A DNA stretch of 39,407 bases from contig JAUXHN010000014.1 of NCBI GenBank assembly GCA_030621515.1, positions 1 through 39,407 on the forward strand. Reading direction: 5' to 3'. Below, in pieces: positions 1 through 7,259 of this stretch. Source of the stretch: Deltaproteobacteria bacterium (lineage in GTDB: Bacteria; Myxococcota_A; Polyangia; JAAYKL01). Every line of letters starts with the position of its first letter. The first letter of the stretch is position 1. A program made the position numbers and the translations under genes. Under the pieces are notes generated by a model that saw only the letters and a program-made list of their open reading frames with translations, was not told where the DNA came from and did no database searches.

Positions 1-260
1 CCGGCAACGTACGCGAGCTTCAAAACGTGATCAACCGGCTGGTAGTGATGACCGATTGTGATGTTATCGACATGCCGGATTTGCCGTCCCTGATGCGCGG
101 CAATCACATGAGACAGGCAGGCTTCAATCGCCCCCTTGCCGAGGTCGAGGCAGAGCACATTCAAAATGTCCTGGCGAGTGTGGACGGAAACAAGACCCGG
201 GCCGCCGAGATCCTCGGTATCGATCGCAAGACCCTCCGCAAGAAACTCAAGACGGACTGA
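1..260 (+). CDS. NtrC-family sigma-54-dependent response regulator, C-terminal end (partial)
   Basis: This is the last 85 or so codons of a sigma-54 activator; the reading frame enters at base 3 and the start lies left of the window. The first residues, GNVRELQN, are the conserved arginine-containing motif near the end of the AAA+ ATPase domain of NtrC-type activators. The tail, with NKTRAAEILGIDRKTLRKKL, is a Fis-type helix-turn-helix that binds enhancer-like sites. Such proteins hydrolyse ATP to open promoters bound by sigma-54 RNA polymerase. The gene ends about 130 bases before a good -24/-12 promoter, so it is the natural candidate to control the downstream redox operon. What signal it senses cannot be seen because the receiver or sensor domain is outside the window. 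Confidence 0.93.
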   Translation, partial: GNVRELQNVINRLVVMTDCDVIDMPDLPSLMRGNHMRQAGFNRPLAEVEAEHIQNVLASVDGNKTRAAEILGIDRKTLRKKLKTD

Positions 261-392
261 ACTGGAGAGATTCTCCCCGGTGGGCCTGAATTCCCCGGCC
301 GATCGATCCTTTTTTCTTCGCGGCGGTCTGTTTTCGAGTGCTTCTTCAAGTAATTTGCAATGAATTCGGGCGCTGTTCCTTCGCGCAATTAC

Positions 393-409
393 TGGCACGC
401 GGGCTGCAT
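393..409 (+). promoter_or_regulatory. Sigma-54 (-24/-12) promoter of the redox operon
   Basis: The sequence TGGCACGCGGGCTGCAT matches the sigma-54 consensus TGGCAC-N5-TTGCA with one mismatch in the -12 block, and keeps the strictly required GG-N10-GC spacing (GG at 394-395, GC at 406-407). The predicted transcription start is near base 419, about 34 bases before the ATG at 453. It lies directly after a gene for a sigma-54 activator. The enhancer sites expected upstream cannot be identified by eye. Confidence 0.8.
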
Positions 410-452
410 AGCTCGCAAGGCAAATCATTCGAGGAAACATGAGGAGACCGCC

Positions 453-890
453 ATGAGTACGCTGGATGAGATGGGCCAAGAAGAGACCCCGGAAAAGAAA
501 GCGAGAGCCACGCGGAAAAGCCCGAGGAAGCACGAGAAGACCGCCGTGGCCACGCCGAAGGAGATCGGAAGGAGCAAGCCCCACAAGATGAGCGCGGGAG
601 ACATGAGGCAATACGGTCTCTGTTCGACCTGCAACTCCATCGAAACGTGCATCAATCGAAAAAACTGGAAGGGGCCGGTGATGTTCTGTGAAGAGTTCGA
701 CGATTGCGGTCCTGTCGTTACGACCGGCGGGGCCACTGAAAGCGCAAAGAAAGATACGGCGATTGCCTCGTTGAAAAAAACGAAAGCCGCGAGCGTGCGC
801 CGGGGCCTCTGCGTGAACTGCCTGCACTGCGAAACGTGCGGTTTCCCGATCGTCGAAGGCGGCGTCTGGCATTGCGAAGAATACGAATAG
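453..890 (+). CDS. Small protein with two tandem Cys-rich metal-binding motifs
   Basis: First gene of the operon, 145 aa from ATG 453, which has GAGGAG six bases upstream; the longer ORF from 360 is rejected because the sigma-54 promoter lies inside it. Residues 1-55 are basic and rich in Lys/Arg. Two related modules follow, each with a CxxC pair, a third Cys, then FCEEF or HCEEY at the end, a pattern expected of a zinc or iron-sulfur site. I do not recognise a named family. An RKHE-(E/K)-TA segment is duplicated: one copy covers the ribosome binding site and start codon, the second lies 93 bases downstream with GTG at 546 in the ATG position, which could be an alternative start. Being first behind the regulated promoter, it may be an accessory or maturation factor for the complex encoded next. 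Confidence 0.75.
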   Translation: MSTLDEMGQEETPEKKARATRKSPRKHEKTAVATPKEIGRSKPHKMSAGDMRQYGLCSTCNSIETCINRKNWKGPVMFCEEFDDCGPVVTTGGATESAKKDTAIASLKKTKAASVRRGLCVNCLHCETCGFPIVEGGVWHCEEYE

Positions 891-903
891 GGAGGTCAAT
901 CGA

Positions 904-1791
904 ATGGTCGAACTGGCTTTACAACCTCTCAAGGAAAGCGATGAAGTGACTCCGGAACGGATCCGGAAGATCATCGACAGGCACGAAGGCGCCCTGGGCG
1001 GCCTGATAGCTATTCTGGAAGGGGTCCAGGCGCAATTCGGATATCTTTCCGAGAAGGCTCTGGGAATAGTGGCGCAAGAGACCGGTCGTTCCCTCGTCGA
1101 CATATATGGAGTCGCCAATTTCTATCAATCGTTTTCCCTGAAGCCTCGGGGCAAGCACCTCGTATCCGTATGCGTGGGCACGGCCTGTCACGTGCGCGGG
1201 GCGCCCGCCATCGTGAGCGAGTTCGAGCAGCGGCTTGGAATAGAAGTGGACGAAACCACGGAAGACAAGGAGTTCACCCTGAAGACGGTGAACTGCCTCG
1301 GGGCGTGCGCGCTCGGGCCTGTCGCCGTGATCGACGGCCATTATTTTTCCAAGCTGAAAAAATCCGACATCGAGAAGCTGCGCCATGATGCCCAGGAGGG
1401 CTTTGACAGGGCAGGAGACGAGGAAGACCGTAGAATTTTCCCGGTCGATGTTGGATGCCCGTTTTGCAATCACAGCTTCATGGACAGTGGTTTCTACATC
1501 AACGGCCGCCCGTCTATTCGGGTAACAGTGTCGTTTGGTGACAAGCACGGCTGGTTCAGGATGTCCTCGTTGTACGGCAGGTACGACATCTTCTCTGAAT
1601 ACGAGATTCCCGTTGACACGGTATCCCACTTTTTTTGCCCACATTGCCATGCGGAGTTGATCGGCTCATGGGAGTGCCCCATGTGCAGCGCGCCTATGGT
1701 GCCGATGATCGTGCGCGGAGGAGGAACGATTCGTATTTGCTCTCGCAGTGGATGCACCGGATCCGACGGCCACATGCTGGACTTGAGATGA
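904..1791 (+). CDS. NuoE-like [2Fe-2S] subunit with C-terminal zinc-ribbon-like domain
   Basis: The start ATG follows GGGAGG. Residues about 15-160 are the 24-kDa NADH-dehydrogenase subunit (thioredoxin-like ferredoxin): a helical N-terminus, then VCVGTACH and CLGAC supplying the four cysteines of one [2Fe-2S] cluster (about residues 88, 93, 130, 134). Typical NuoE or HydC proteins end there. This one continues for about 120 residues with CPFC near 183, CPHC, CPMC and a final CSRSGC, a pattern of paired cysteines typical of zinc ribbons or rubredoxin-like sites. It should shuttle electrons next to the NuoF flavin of the neighbouring gene, as in HydABC hydrogenases and NAD-dependent formate dehydrogenases. 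The role of the tail is unknown; it could dock another subunit or bind an extra metal centre. Confidence 0.9.
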   Translation: MVELALQPLKESDEVTPERIRKIIDRHEGALGGLIAILEGVQAQFGYLSEKALGIVAQETGRSLVDIYGVANFYQSFSLKPRGKHLVSVCVGTACHVRGAPAIVSEFEQRLGIEVDETTEDKEFTLKTVNCLGACALGPVAVIDGHYFSKLKKSDIEKLRHDAQEGFDRAGDEEDRRIFPVDVGCPFCNHSFMDSGFYINGRPSIRVTVSFGDKHGWFRMSSLYGRYDIFSEYEIPVDTVSHFFCPHCHAELIGSWECPMCSAPMVPMIVRGGGTIRICSRSGCTGSDGHMLDLR

Positions 1792-1801
1792 GGTAATTCG
1801 A

Positions 1802-4800
1802 ATGTCAAAGCTATCTTCCATTTTGGATCTGGAACAGCTGCATCAGAGGCTGTTCGATGACAGCGACCATGAGAAACTGCGGTTAGTCGTCTGCGCCGGT
1901 ACAGCCTGCCAGGCGAGTGGTTCCAACGGAATAATCCGGGTAGCCAAAAAACATATCATCCAGAAGGATCTGCTCAACAAGATCTCCTTGCGTATTACCG
2001 GATGCCAGGGATTTTGCGAGATGGGTCCTTTTGTCCTGACCGAGCCGCAAAACGCGTTTTATCCACAGGTCGCCCTGGACAACATCTCGCCTATCATCGA
2101 GAGCGTTCTCGATGACAAACACGTGGAGGAGTTGCTTTACCGGGATTCAAATACGGGCAAAAAATGCTCCAACCTGGAGGACATCCCATTTTTCAAGAAC
2201 CAGAAGAGGACAGTCCTTGGTGCGAACCAGAAGATCGACCCGATTCGCATTTACGATTACATCGCCCAGGGAGGTTACCTGTCGCTCGCCAAGGTCTTGT
2301 CGAGGGAGGATCCCGATTGGGCTGTAGAAGAGGTCAAGACTTCCGGGCTCAGGGGCCGTGGCGGCGCCGGGTTCTCGACCGGCATCAAGTGGGAGTTGCT
2401 GTCCAGACAGCCAAACGGCAAAGGCAAATTCCTGGTATGCAACGCCGATGAGGGCGATCCCGGCGCATACATGGATCGTGCCATCCTCGAGGGAAATCCG
2501 CACAGTATCCTCGAAGGGATGATCATTGGAGCGTATGGCACCGGGGCCACCAACGGCGTCATATACGTACGCGCCGAATATCCCCTCGCGATAAAGCATC
2601 TGACCATCGCTCTTGGACAAGCTCGCGATCTGGGTGTTCTGGGCGAGAACATTTTGGGAACCGGGTTCTCTTTTGACATCGATATTGTGCGAGGCGCGGG
2701 AGCGTTCGTCTGTGGTGAGGAGACCGCGCTCATACGCTCGATCGAGGGGCAGACGGGCGAGCCGCGTCAGCGCCCCCCGTTTCCCATAACAAAAGGTATC
2801 CACGGCAAGCCGACCGCGATCAATAATGTCGAAACATGGGCCAATATCCCCGTGATCTTCAGGCTCGGGGCAAGGGAGTTTGCAAAGGTAGGAACAAAAG
2901 GCAACTCCGGCACCAAGATCTTCAGTCTCGTGGGCAAGATCAAGAACACCGGGTTGGTCGAGGTGCCCATGGGCACGACCATCGGAGAAATTGTTTTCGG
3001 CATCGGAGGCGGACCGCCCGGAGATGCCAGGATCAAGGCCGTGCAAACGGGGGGGCCTTCGGGAGGTTGCATCCCCGTGAAAAAATTCGATCTTCCCGTA
3101 GATTACGACAGCCTTGCGAAGGCCGGATCGATCATGGGTTCGGGCGGCATGATCGTGATGGACGAGAACACCTGCATGGTCGATGTGGCCAAATATTACA
3201 TGAACTTCCTCAAGGATGAGTCGTGCGGCAAGTGTTTCTCATGTCGCAAGGGCACGCAGCGGATGTACGAGATCCTGGACGGCATCTCAAAGGGAGAAGG
3301 GACCCTCGAAGATCTGGATCTCCTCGAGGAGCTGGCCATAGCGGTCATGGACTCGACCATGTGCGGCCTGGGACAGACCGCGTCGAACCCGGTCTTGAGC
3401 ACGCTCAAGTATTTCAGGGAGGAGTACCGGCGCCACATCGTGGACAAGAGATGCGACGCCCTCGTATGCAAGGAGCTGACAGGAGCGCCTTGCCAGGCAA
3501 CGTGTCCGGTGGGAACCGAAGCCTGGCGTTACATTGCACATATCGGAAAGGGAGAATTCGAGGAGGCCTATCTCGCCATCAGGGAGCCGAACCCGTTCCC
3601 ATCCGTGTGCGCGCGCGTCTGCAACCATCCGTGCGAGTCGAGATGCCGCGCCGGAGAGAGCGGAGGCGAGCCAGTCGCGATAAGGGCTCTCAAACGATTC
3701 ATAACAGACCGCGTCGACCCGGGCGCCTACAAGCCGATGCGCCTCGTGAAAAGCGATCCAGAGATGCCAAGGATTGCGATTGTAGGCTCCGGGCCGGCCG
3801 GTTTGACCGCGGCCCATGGGTTGTCGCTTATGGGATATAAAGTCACGATCTTTGAAGCCGAGGATCGTCCCGGGGGCATGTTGACGTCGGCCATTCCGGC
3901 CTATCGCCTGCCTCGCGAGGTGCTGCAAAAGGAGATCGATTCGCTCATCGACGAGAATGTCACACTAAAATGCAACAGCGCGCTGGGTCGCGATTTCACT
4001 CTCCAGGAGTTGTTGGACGGCGATTACAAGGCGGTCTACCTGGCGATGGGCGCGCACAAGAGCAGACGACTCGGGCTAGAGGACGAAGATGCGAAGGGTG
4101 TGCATCCGTCTATCAAGTTCTTGAAGGCGTTCAATCTGCGCGGCGAGAGCCTGGCGGAAGGCCGTGTCGGCGTCATAGGCGGTGGCAACTCGGCGATAGA
4201 CGCAGCCAGGGTGGCGCTGCGGCAGGAAAAGGTGGACAGCGTCACGATCCTGTACCGCAGAACCCGCGAGGAGATGCCCGCCTTCCCCGAGGAGATAGAA
4301 GCCGCGCTCGAAGAGGGGATAGAGCTTGTTACTCTTGTCACTCCTGCAAAGATCCTATCGAAGAACGGGAATCTGGAGGGGATCGAATGCCTCAGGAACG
4401 AGCTCGGTGATTACGATTCTAGCGGCCGCCGCAGGCCGGTCCCGCTCGATGGGTCGGAGTACCCAATCCCGCTCGACAACCTGATCGTGGCAATCAGCGA
4501 AAGCTCCGACCTCGATTGCGTTGCGGGGTCCGGCGGGACAGAGATCGACACCGTGGACAACGACCGAATCAAGGTCAACCCCAAAACGCTCTGCACAAAC
4601 CTGCCCGGCGTGTTTGCCGGCGGGGACGTTGCGACCGGTCCGTCTACTGTGGTCGAGGCCATCGCCGCAGGTAAGAAGGCCGCAGTTGTGATCGATCGCT
4701 ACACCCGAGGTGACGAACTTGAACAACCCGCTTCGCCGCTTGTTCCCAAAGTTTACATAGAGCCCGGGGCGCCTGTTGATGAAGAGATCGAAGCATCGCG

Positions 4801-4981
4801 CCCCCGGCAGCCGGAGATTTCCGCAGAGTCGAGAAGACGCGGGTTCGACGAAGTGGAGCTGTCGCTGACGCAGGAGGATGCGATTCGCGAATCGTCCAGG
4901 TGTCTCAGGTGCGATCTCGAATTCACCAGGCCGAATCAGGATGAGGCTGAAAAATCGACAGCAGAAAGCAAACCGGCATGA
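1802..4981 (+). CDS. NuoF-GltD fusion: NADH-binding flavoprotein joined to glutamate-synthase small-subunit-like NADPH module
   Basis: A 1059-aa fusion preceded by GAGGTAATTCG. Residues about 25-100 are a ferredoxin-like thioredoxin fold (VCAGTACQ, GCQGFC). Residues about 150-545 are the 51-kDa NuoF module: FMN loop GLRGRGGAGF near 182, NADH site NADEGDPGAY near 213, and a [4Fe-4S] motif CGKCFSCRKG near 474 completed by CGLGQ near 520. Residues about 550-1050 are GltD-like: a cysteine-rich N-terminal cluster region (CQATCP, CARVCNHPCESRC), FAD site VGSGPAG near 658, NAD(P) site IGGGNSAID near 788, and the AGGDVATGPSTVVEA flavin motif near 936. It can thus contact both NAD(H) and a second dinucleotide, probably NADP(H), in one chain. 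Its stop overlaps the next start (ATGA). No frameshift is visible at the junction; both modules look complete. Confidence 0.95.
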   Translation: MSKLSSILDLEQLHQRLFDDSDHEKLRLVVCAGTACQASGSNGIIRVAKKHIIQKDLLNKISLRITGCQGFCEMGPFVLTEPQNAFYPQVALDNISPIIESVLDDKHVEELLYRDSNTGKKCSNLEDIPFFKNQKRTVLGANQKIDPIRIYDYIAQGGYLSLAKVLSREDPDWAVEEVKTSGLRGRGGAGFSTGIKWELLSRQPNGKGKFLVCNADEGDPGAYMDRAILEGNPHSILEGMIIGAYGTGATNGVIYVRAEYPLAIKHLTIALGQARDLGVLGENILGTGFSFDIDIVRGAGAFVCGEETALIRSIEGQTGEPRQRPPFPITKGIHGKPTAINNVETWANIPVIFRLGAREFAKVGTKGNSGTKIFSLVGKIKNTGLVEVPMGTTIGEIVFGIGGGPPGDARIKAVQTGGPSGGCIPVKKFDLPVDYDSLAKAGSIMGSGGMIVMDENTCMVDVAKYYMNFLKDESCGKCFSCRKGTQRMYEILDGISKGEGTLEDLDLLEELAIAVMDSTMCGLGQTASNPVLSTLKYFREEYRRHIVDKRCDALVCKELTGAPCQATCPVGTEAWRYIAHIGKGEFEEAYLAIREPNPFPSVCARVCNHPCESRCRAGESGGEPVAIRALKRFITDRVDPGAYKPMRLVKSDPEMPRIAIVGSGPAGLTAAHGLSLMGYKVTIFEAEDRPGGMLTSAIPAYRLPREVLQKEIDSLIDENVTLKCNSALGRDFTLQELLDGDYKAVYLAMGAHKSRRLGLEDEDAKGVHPSIKFLKAFNLRGESLAEGRVGVIGGGNSAIDAARVALRQEKVDSVTILYRRTREEMPAFPEEIEAALEEGIELVTLVTPAKILSKNGNLEGIECLRNELGDYDSSGRRRPVPLDGSEYPIPLDNLIVAISESSDLDCVAGSGGTEIDTVDNDRIKVNPKTLCTNLPGVFAGGDVATGPSTVVEAIAAGKKAAVVIDRYTRGDELEQPASPLVPKVYIEPGAPVDEEIEASRPRQPEISAESRRRGFDEVELSLTQEDAIRESSRCLRCDLEFTRPNQDEAEKSTAESKPA

Positions 4982-5655
4982 TTAATCTGACGATCAACGG
5001 GTTGAAGACCTCGGTCGAGGACGGATCGACCGTTCTGGAAGCCGCGCAATTCCTTGGTTTTCCCATCCCCACGCTATGTCACATGGAAGGCCTCGAGCCG
5101 TACGGCGCCTGCCGTCTCTGCCTGGTGGAGATCGGAAAAGCGCCGAATACCAAATTGGTTTCTTCGTGCACGTATCCTGCGCAGGAAGGGCTCGTAGTTC
5201 GTACGGCCTCCTCGCGCGTCTTGAAGGCGCGAAAGATGGTCATCGAGTTGCTTCTGGCGAGCTGTCCTCAATCGAAAGTGATTCAGGACATAGCGTCGGC
5301 TCACGCGGTGAATCAACAACGCTTCAAGCAGGAGCACGAAGACTGCATCCTTTGCGGGCTGTGTGTGCGGATGTGCAAGGAACAGATGATGGCCGGCGCA
5401 ATCGGCTTTCGGGGCAGGGGCGAGAACCGGAGTCTCGGCACACCGTTCGATGTAAAATCAGAGGAGTGTCGTTTTTGCGGCGGCTGTATGTATGTCTGCC
5501 CCGCGTGTCAGCTCAGATGCACCTTTAATGAACCGGAGAAGGCGATCTGCGGCGGTTGTCAGAACTTGAGCCCACCTTGCGTGGAAGAAGAAAAGTTCGA
5601 CGACATGATGTGCTACATGGCGCCCTGCGTCGCCTGTGAAATCGATAAGGCGTGA
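4978..5655 (+). CDS. NuoG/HoxU-like iron-sulfur protein
   Basis: 225 aa, starting in a 4-base overlap with the fusion gene. Residues 1-80 are a plant-type [2Fe-2S] ferredoxin domain with the ligand set C-x10-C-x2-C-x~13-C (TLCHMEG, ACRLCLVE, SSCTYP). Two [4Fe-4S] motifs follow, CILCGLCVRMC (about 122) and CRFCGGCMYVC (about 162). The His-Cys cluster between them in true NuoG is missing. The last 35 residues hold at least seven more cysteines (CGGC, PPC, MMC, CVAC), which could bind another cluster. The protein resembles the N-terminal part of NuoG, HoxU and HydA without a catalytic domain, and should be the electron wire linking the flavin subunits to the final acceptor, either the GltB-like subunit or soluble ferredoxin. 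Confidence 0.9.
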   Translation: MINLTINGLKTSVEDGSTVLEAAQFLGFPIPTLCHMEGLEPYGACRLCLVEIGKAPNTKLVSSCTYPAQEGLVVRTASSRVLKARKMVIELLLASCPQSKVIQDIASAHAVNQQRFKQEHEDCILCGLCVRMCKEQMMAGAIGFRGRGENRSLGTPFDVKSEECRFCGGCMYVCPACQLRCTFNEPEKAICGGCQNLSPPCVEEEKFDDMMCYMAPCVACEIDKA

Positions 5656-5678
5656 TTTTCAAAAAGGAGTAAACCGCA

Positions 5679-7259
5679 ATGTCATTCTCAAAAGTCAACC
5701 GTTCTGCGGCAACACTGACCAAGAACAGAACCGAGGACTCAATCCATCCGGGCTCGGGTATGTGCACTACCTGCGTGGACGGTTGCATCGGCATGTGTGA
5801 AATCGGCAAGTCCGCATATCGCGGTCACGAGGTGATCTATCCCCAGCCGTTCGGAGTGATAACAACGGCGTCGGAAAAGGATTACCCGGTAGACTACTCG
5901 CATCTCAACATCATCGGTGGAGTCGTCGGCGCTCAGGGCATCGAAGCAGACAGCGACAAGGCGGTATTTCCAGCCGTGGATCTAGAGGTGCGCTTCGGCC
6001 ACGACAATGGATTGAAGTTCCGTTTGCCGATCATGATCCCGGGCATCGGTTCGACCAACATCGCAAAGAACAACTGGGAGGGTCTGGCCATAGGAACGGC
6101 CCTTGCCGGCACCGGCCTGACCATCGGAGAGAACGTCGTGGGCATGGATCCCGAGTCGACCTTCAAGAACGGCAAGGTTGTGAACACTGTCGATCTCAAG
6201 AGGCGAGTCAAGCTGTTCACGGATAACCAGATTGACGGCTACGGCGCGATCGTCGTCCAGGCCAACGTGGAAGACACGAGGTTGGGCATTCAGGAGTACG
6301 CCATCAATACACTGGGCGCCGAGGTCGTGGAGTTGAAATGGGGCCAGGGCGCCAAAAACATCGGCGGCGAGGTGAAGATCCGCGATCTGAAAAAGGCCCA
6401 GATGCTCTACGATCGCGGCTATGTGGTGTTGCCCAACCCAACCGATCCCACCGTGATCGAGGCGTTCAAGCGCGGAGCATTCAAGGAGTTCGAGCGCCAT
6501 TCCAGAGTGGGCATGGTCACCGAAGAGGGCTTTGCAAAGCGAGTGGAAGAGCTGCGCAAGGCCGGCGCAAAGTACATCTTCCTGAAAACCGGCGCGTACA
6601 GGCCGGAGGCGCTGGCGATGGCGATCTCCTTCGCATCGAAATACAAGATCGATCTGCTCACGGTGGACGGGGCCGGCGGCGGCACGGGAATGAGCCCCTG
6701 GAGGATGATGAACGAGTGGGGCATCCCCCCGGTGGAGTTGCACTCGCTTCTCTTCCAATACGCCAAGCGCCTGGACGACAAGGGAGAGCACGTGCCGGCG
6801 ATCGCGGTGGCCGGCGGCTTCACGTTCGAGGACCAGATGTTCAAGGCCCTGGCCATGGGCGCGCCCTATGTGAAGTTGATAGGCATGGCCCGCTCTCCCA
6901 TCGCGGCCGCCATGGTGGGCAAGACGATAGGCAAGGCGATCCGCGACTACGCCCTGCCGGTATACGTGGAGCGTTTCGGCAACAGCATCGACGAGGTCTT
7001 CGTGACCGCCGCACACCTTCGCAAGGAGATGGGCGACAAGGAATTCGACAGCCTCCCGACCGGGGCCATCGGCCTCTACACGTACTACGAGCGCCTCGGA
7101 CAGGGCCTGCGCCAGCTCATGGCCGGCAGCCGCAAGTTCGCTCTGAAGTACATGACGCGGGACGATCTCACGTGTCTGACCAGGGAGTCCGCAGATATCA
7201 CCGGCATTCCCTACGTGATGGATCTCGACAAGAAGAAAGTGGACGAAATCCTCGGTTAA
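5679..7259 (+). CDS. Glutamate-synthase-like FMN-binding protein (GltB central domain only)
   Basis: 526 aa, with AAAGGAG upstream of the ATG. The core (about residues 60-480) is the FMN-binding barrel of glutamate synthase: VELKWGQGAK and VDGAGGGTGMSP are signatures of the 2-oxoglutarate/FMN site. The N-terminal glutamine amidotransferase domain of bacterial GltB is absent, so ammonia would have to come from elsewhere or the substrate is different. The usual C-x5-C-x4-C ligands of the [3Fe-4S] cluster are not seen inside the barrel; four cysteines at 29, 32, 36 and 40 (CTTCVDGCIGMC) probably hold a cluster instead. It ends the operon and converges on the next gene with overlapping stop codons. 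Likely the catalytic subunit that takes electrons from the NuoE/NuoF-GltD/NuoG-like complex. The true product is not proven. Confidence 0.9.
   Translation: MSFSKVNRSAATLTKNRTEDSIHPGSGMCTTCVDGCIGMCEIGKSAYRGHEVIYPQPFGVITTASEKDYPVDYSHLNIIGGVVGAQGIEADSDKAVFPAVDLEVRFGHDNGLKFRLPIMIPGIGSTNIAKNNWEGLAIGTALAGTGLTIGENVVGMDPESTFKNGKVVNTVDLKRRVKLFTDNQIDGYGAIVVQANVEDTRLGIQEYAINTLGAEVVELKWGQGAKNIGGEVKIRDLKKAQMLYDRGYVVLPNPTDPTVIEAFKRGAFKEFERHSRVGMVTEEGFAKRVEELRKAGAKYIFLKTGAYRPEALAMAISFASKYKIDLLTVDGAGGGTGMSPWRMMNEWGIPPVELHSLLFQYAKRLDDKGEHVPAIAVAGGFTFEDQMFKALAMGAPYVKLIGMARSPIAAAMVGKTIGKAIRDYALPVYVERFGNSIDEVFVTAAHLRKEMGDKEFDSLPTGAIGLYTYYERLGQGLRQLMAGSRKFALKYMTRDDLTCLTRESADITGIPYVMDLDKKKVDEILG

Noticed and set aside
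264-276. GGAGA-GAT-TCTCC hairpin after the NtrC-type gene as a terminator
   Set aside because: Stem of only five pairs and no T run after it.
2147-3046. 299-aa minus-strand ORF inside the NuoF-GltD gene
   Set aside because: Shadow frame of a clearly conserved gene; no recognisable motifs.
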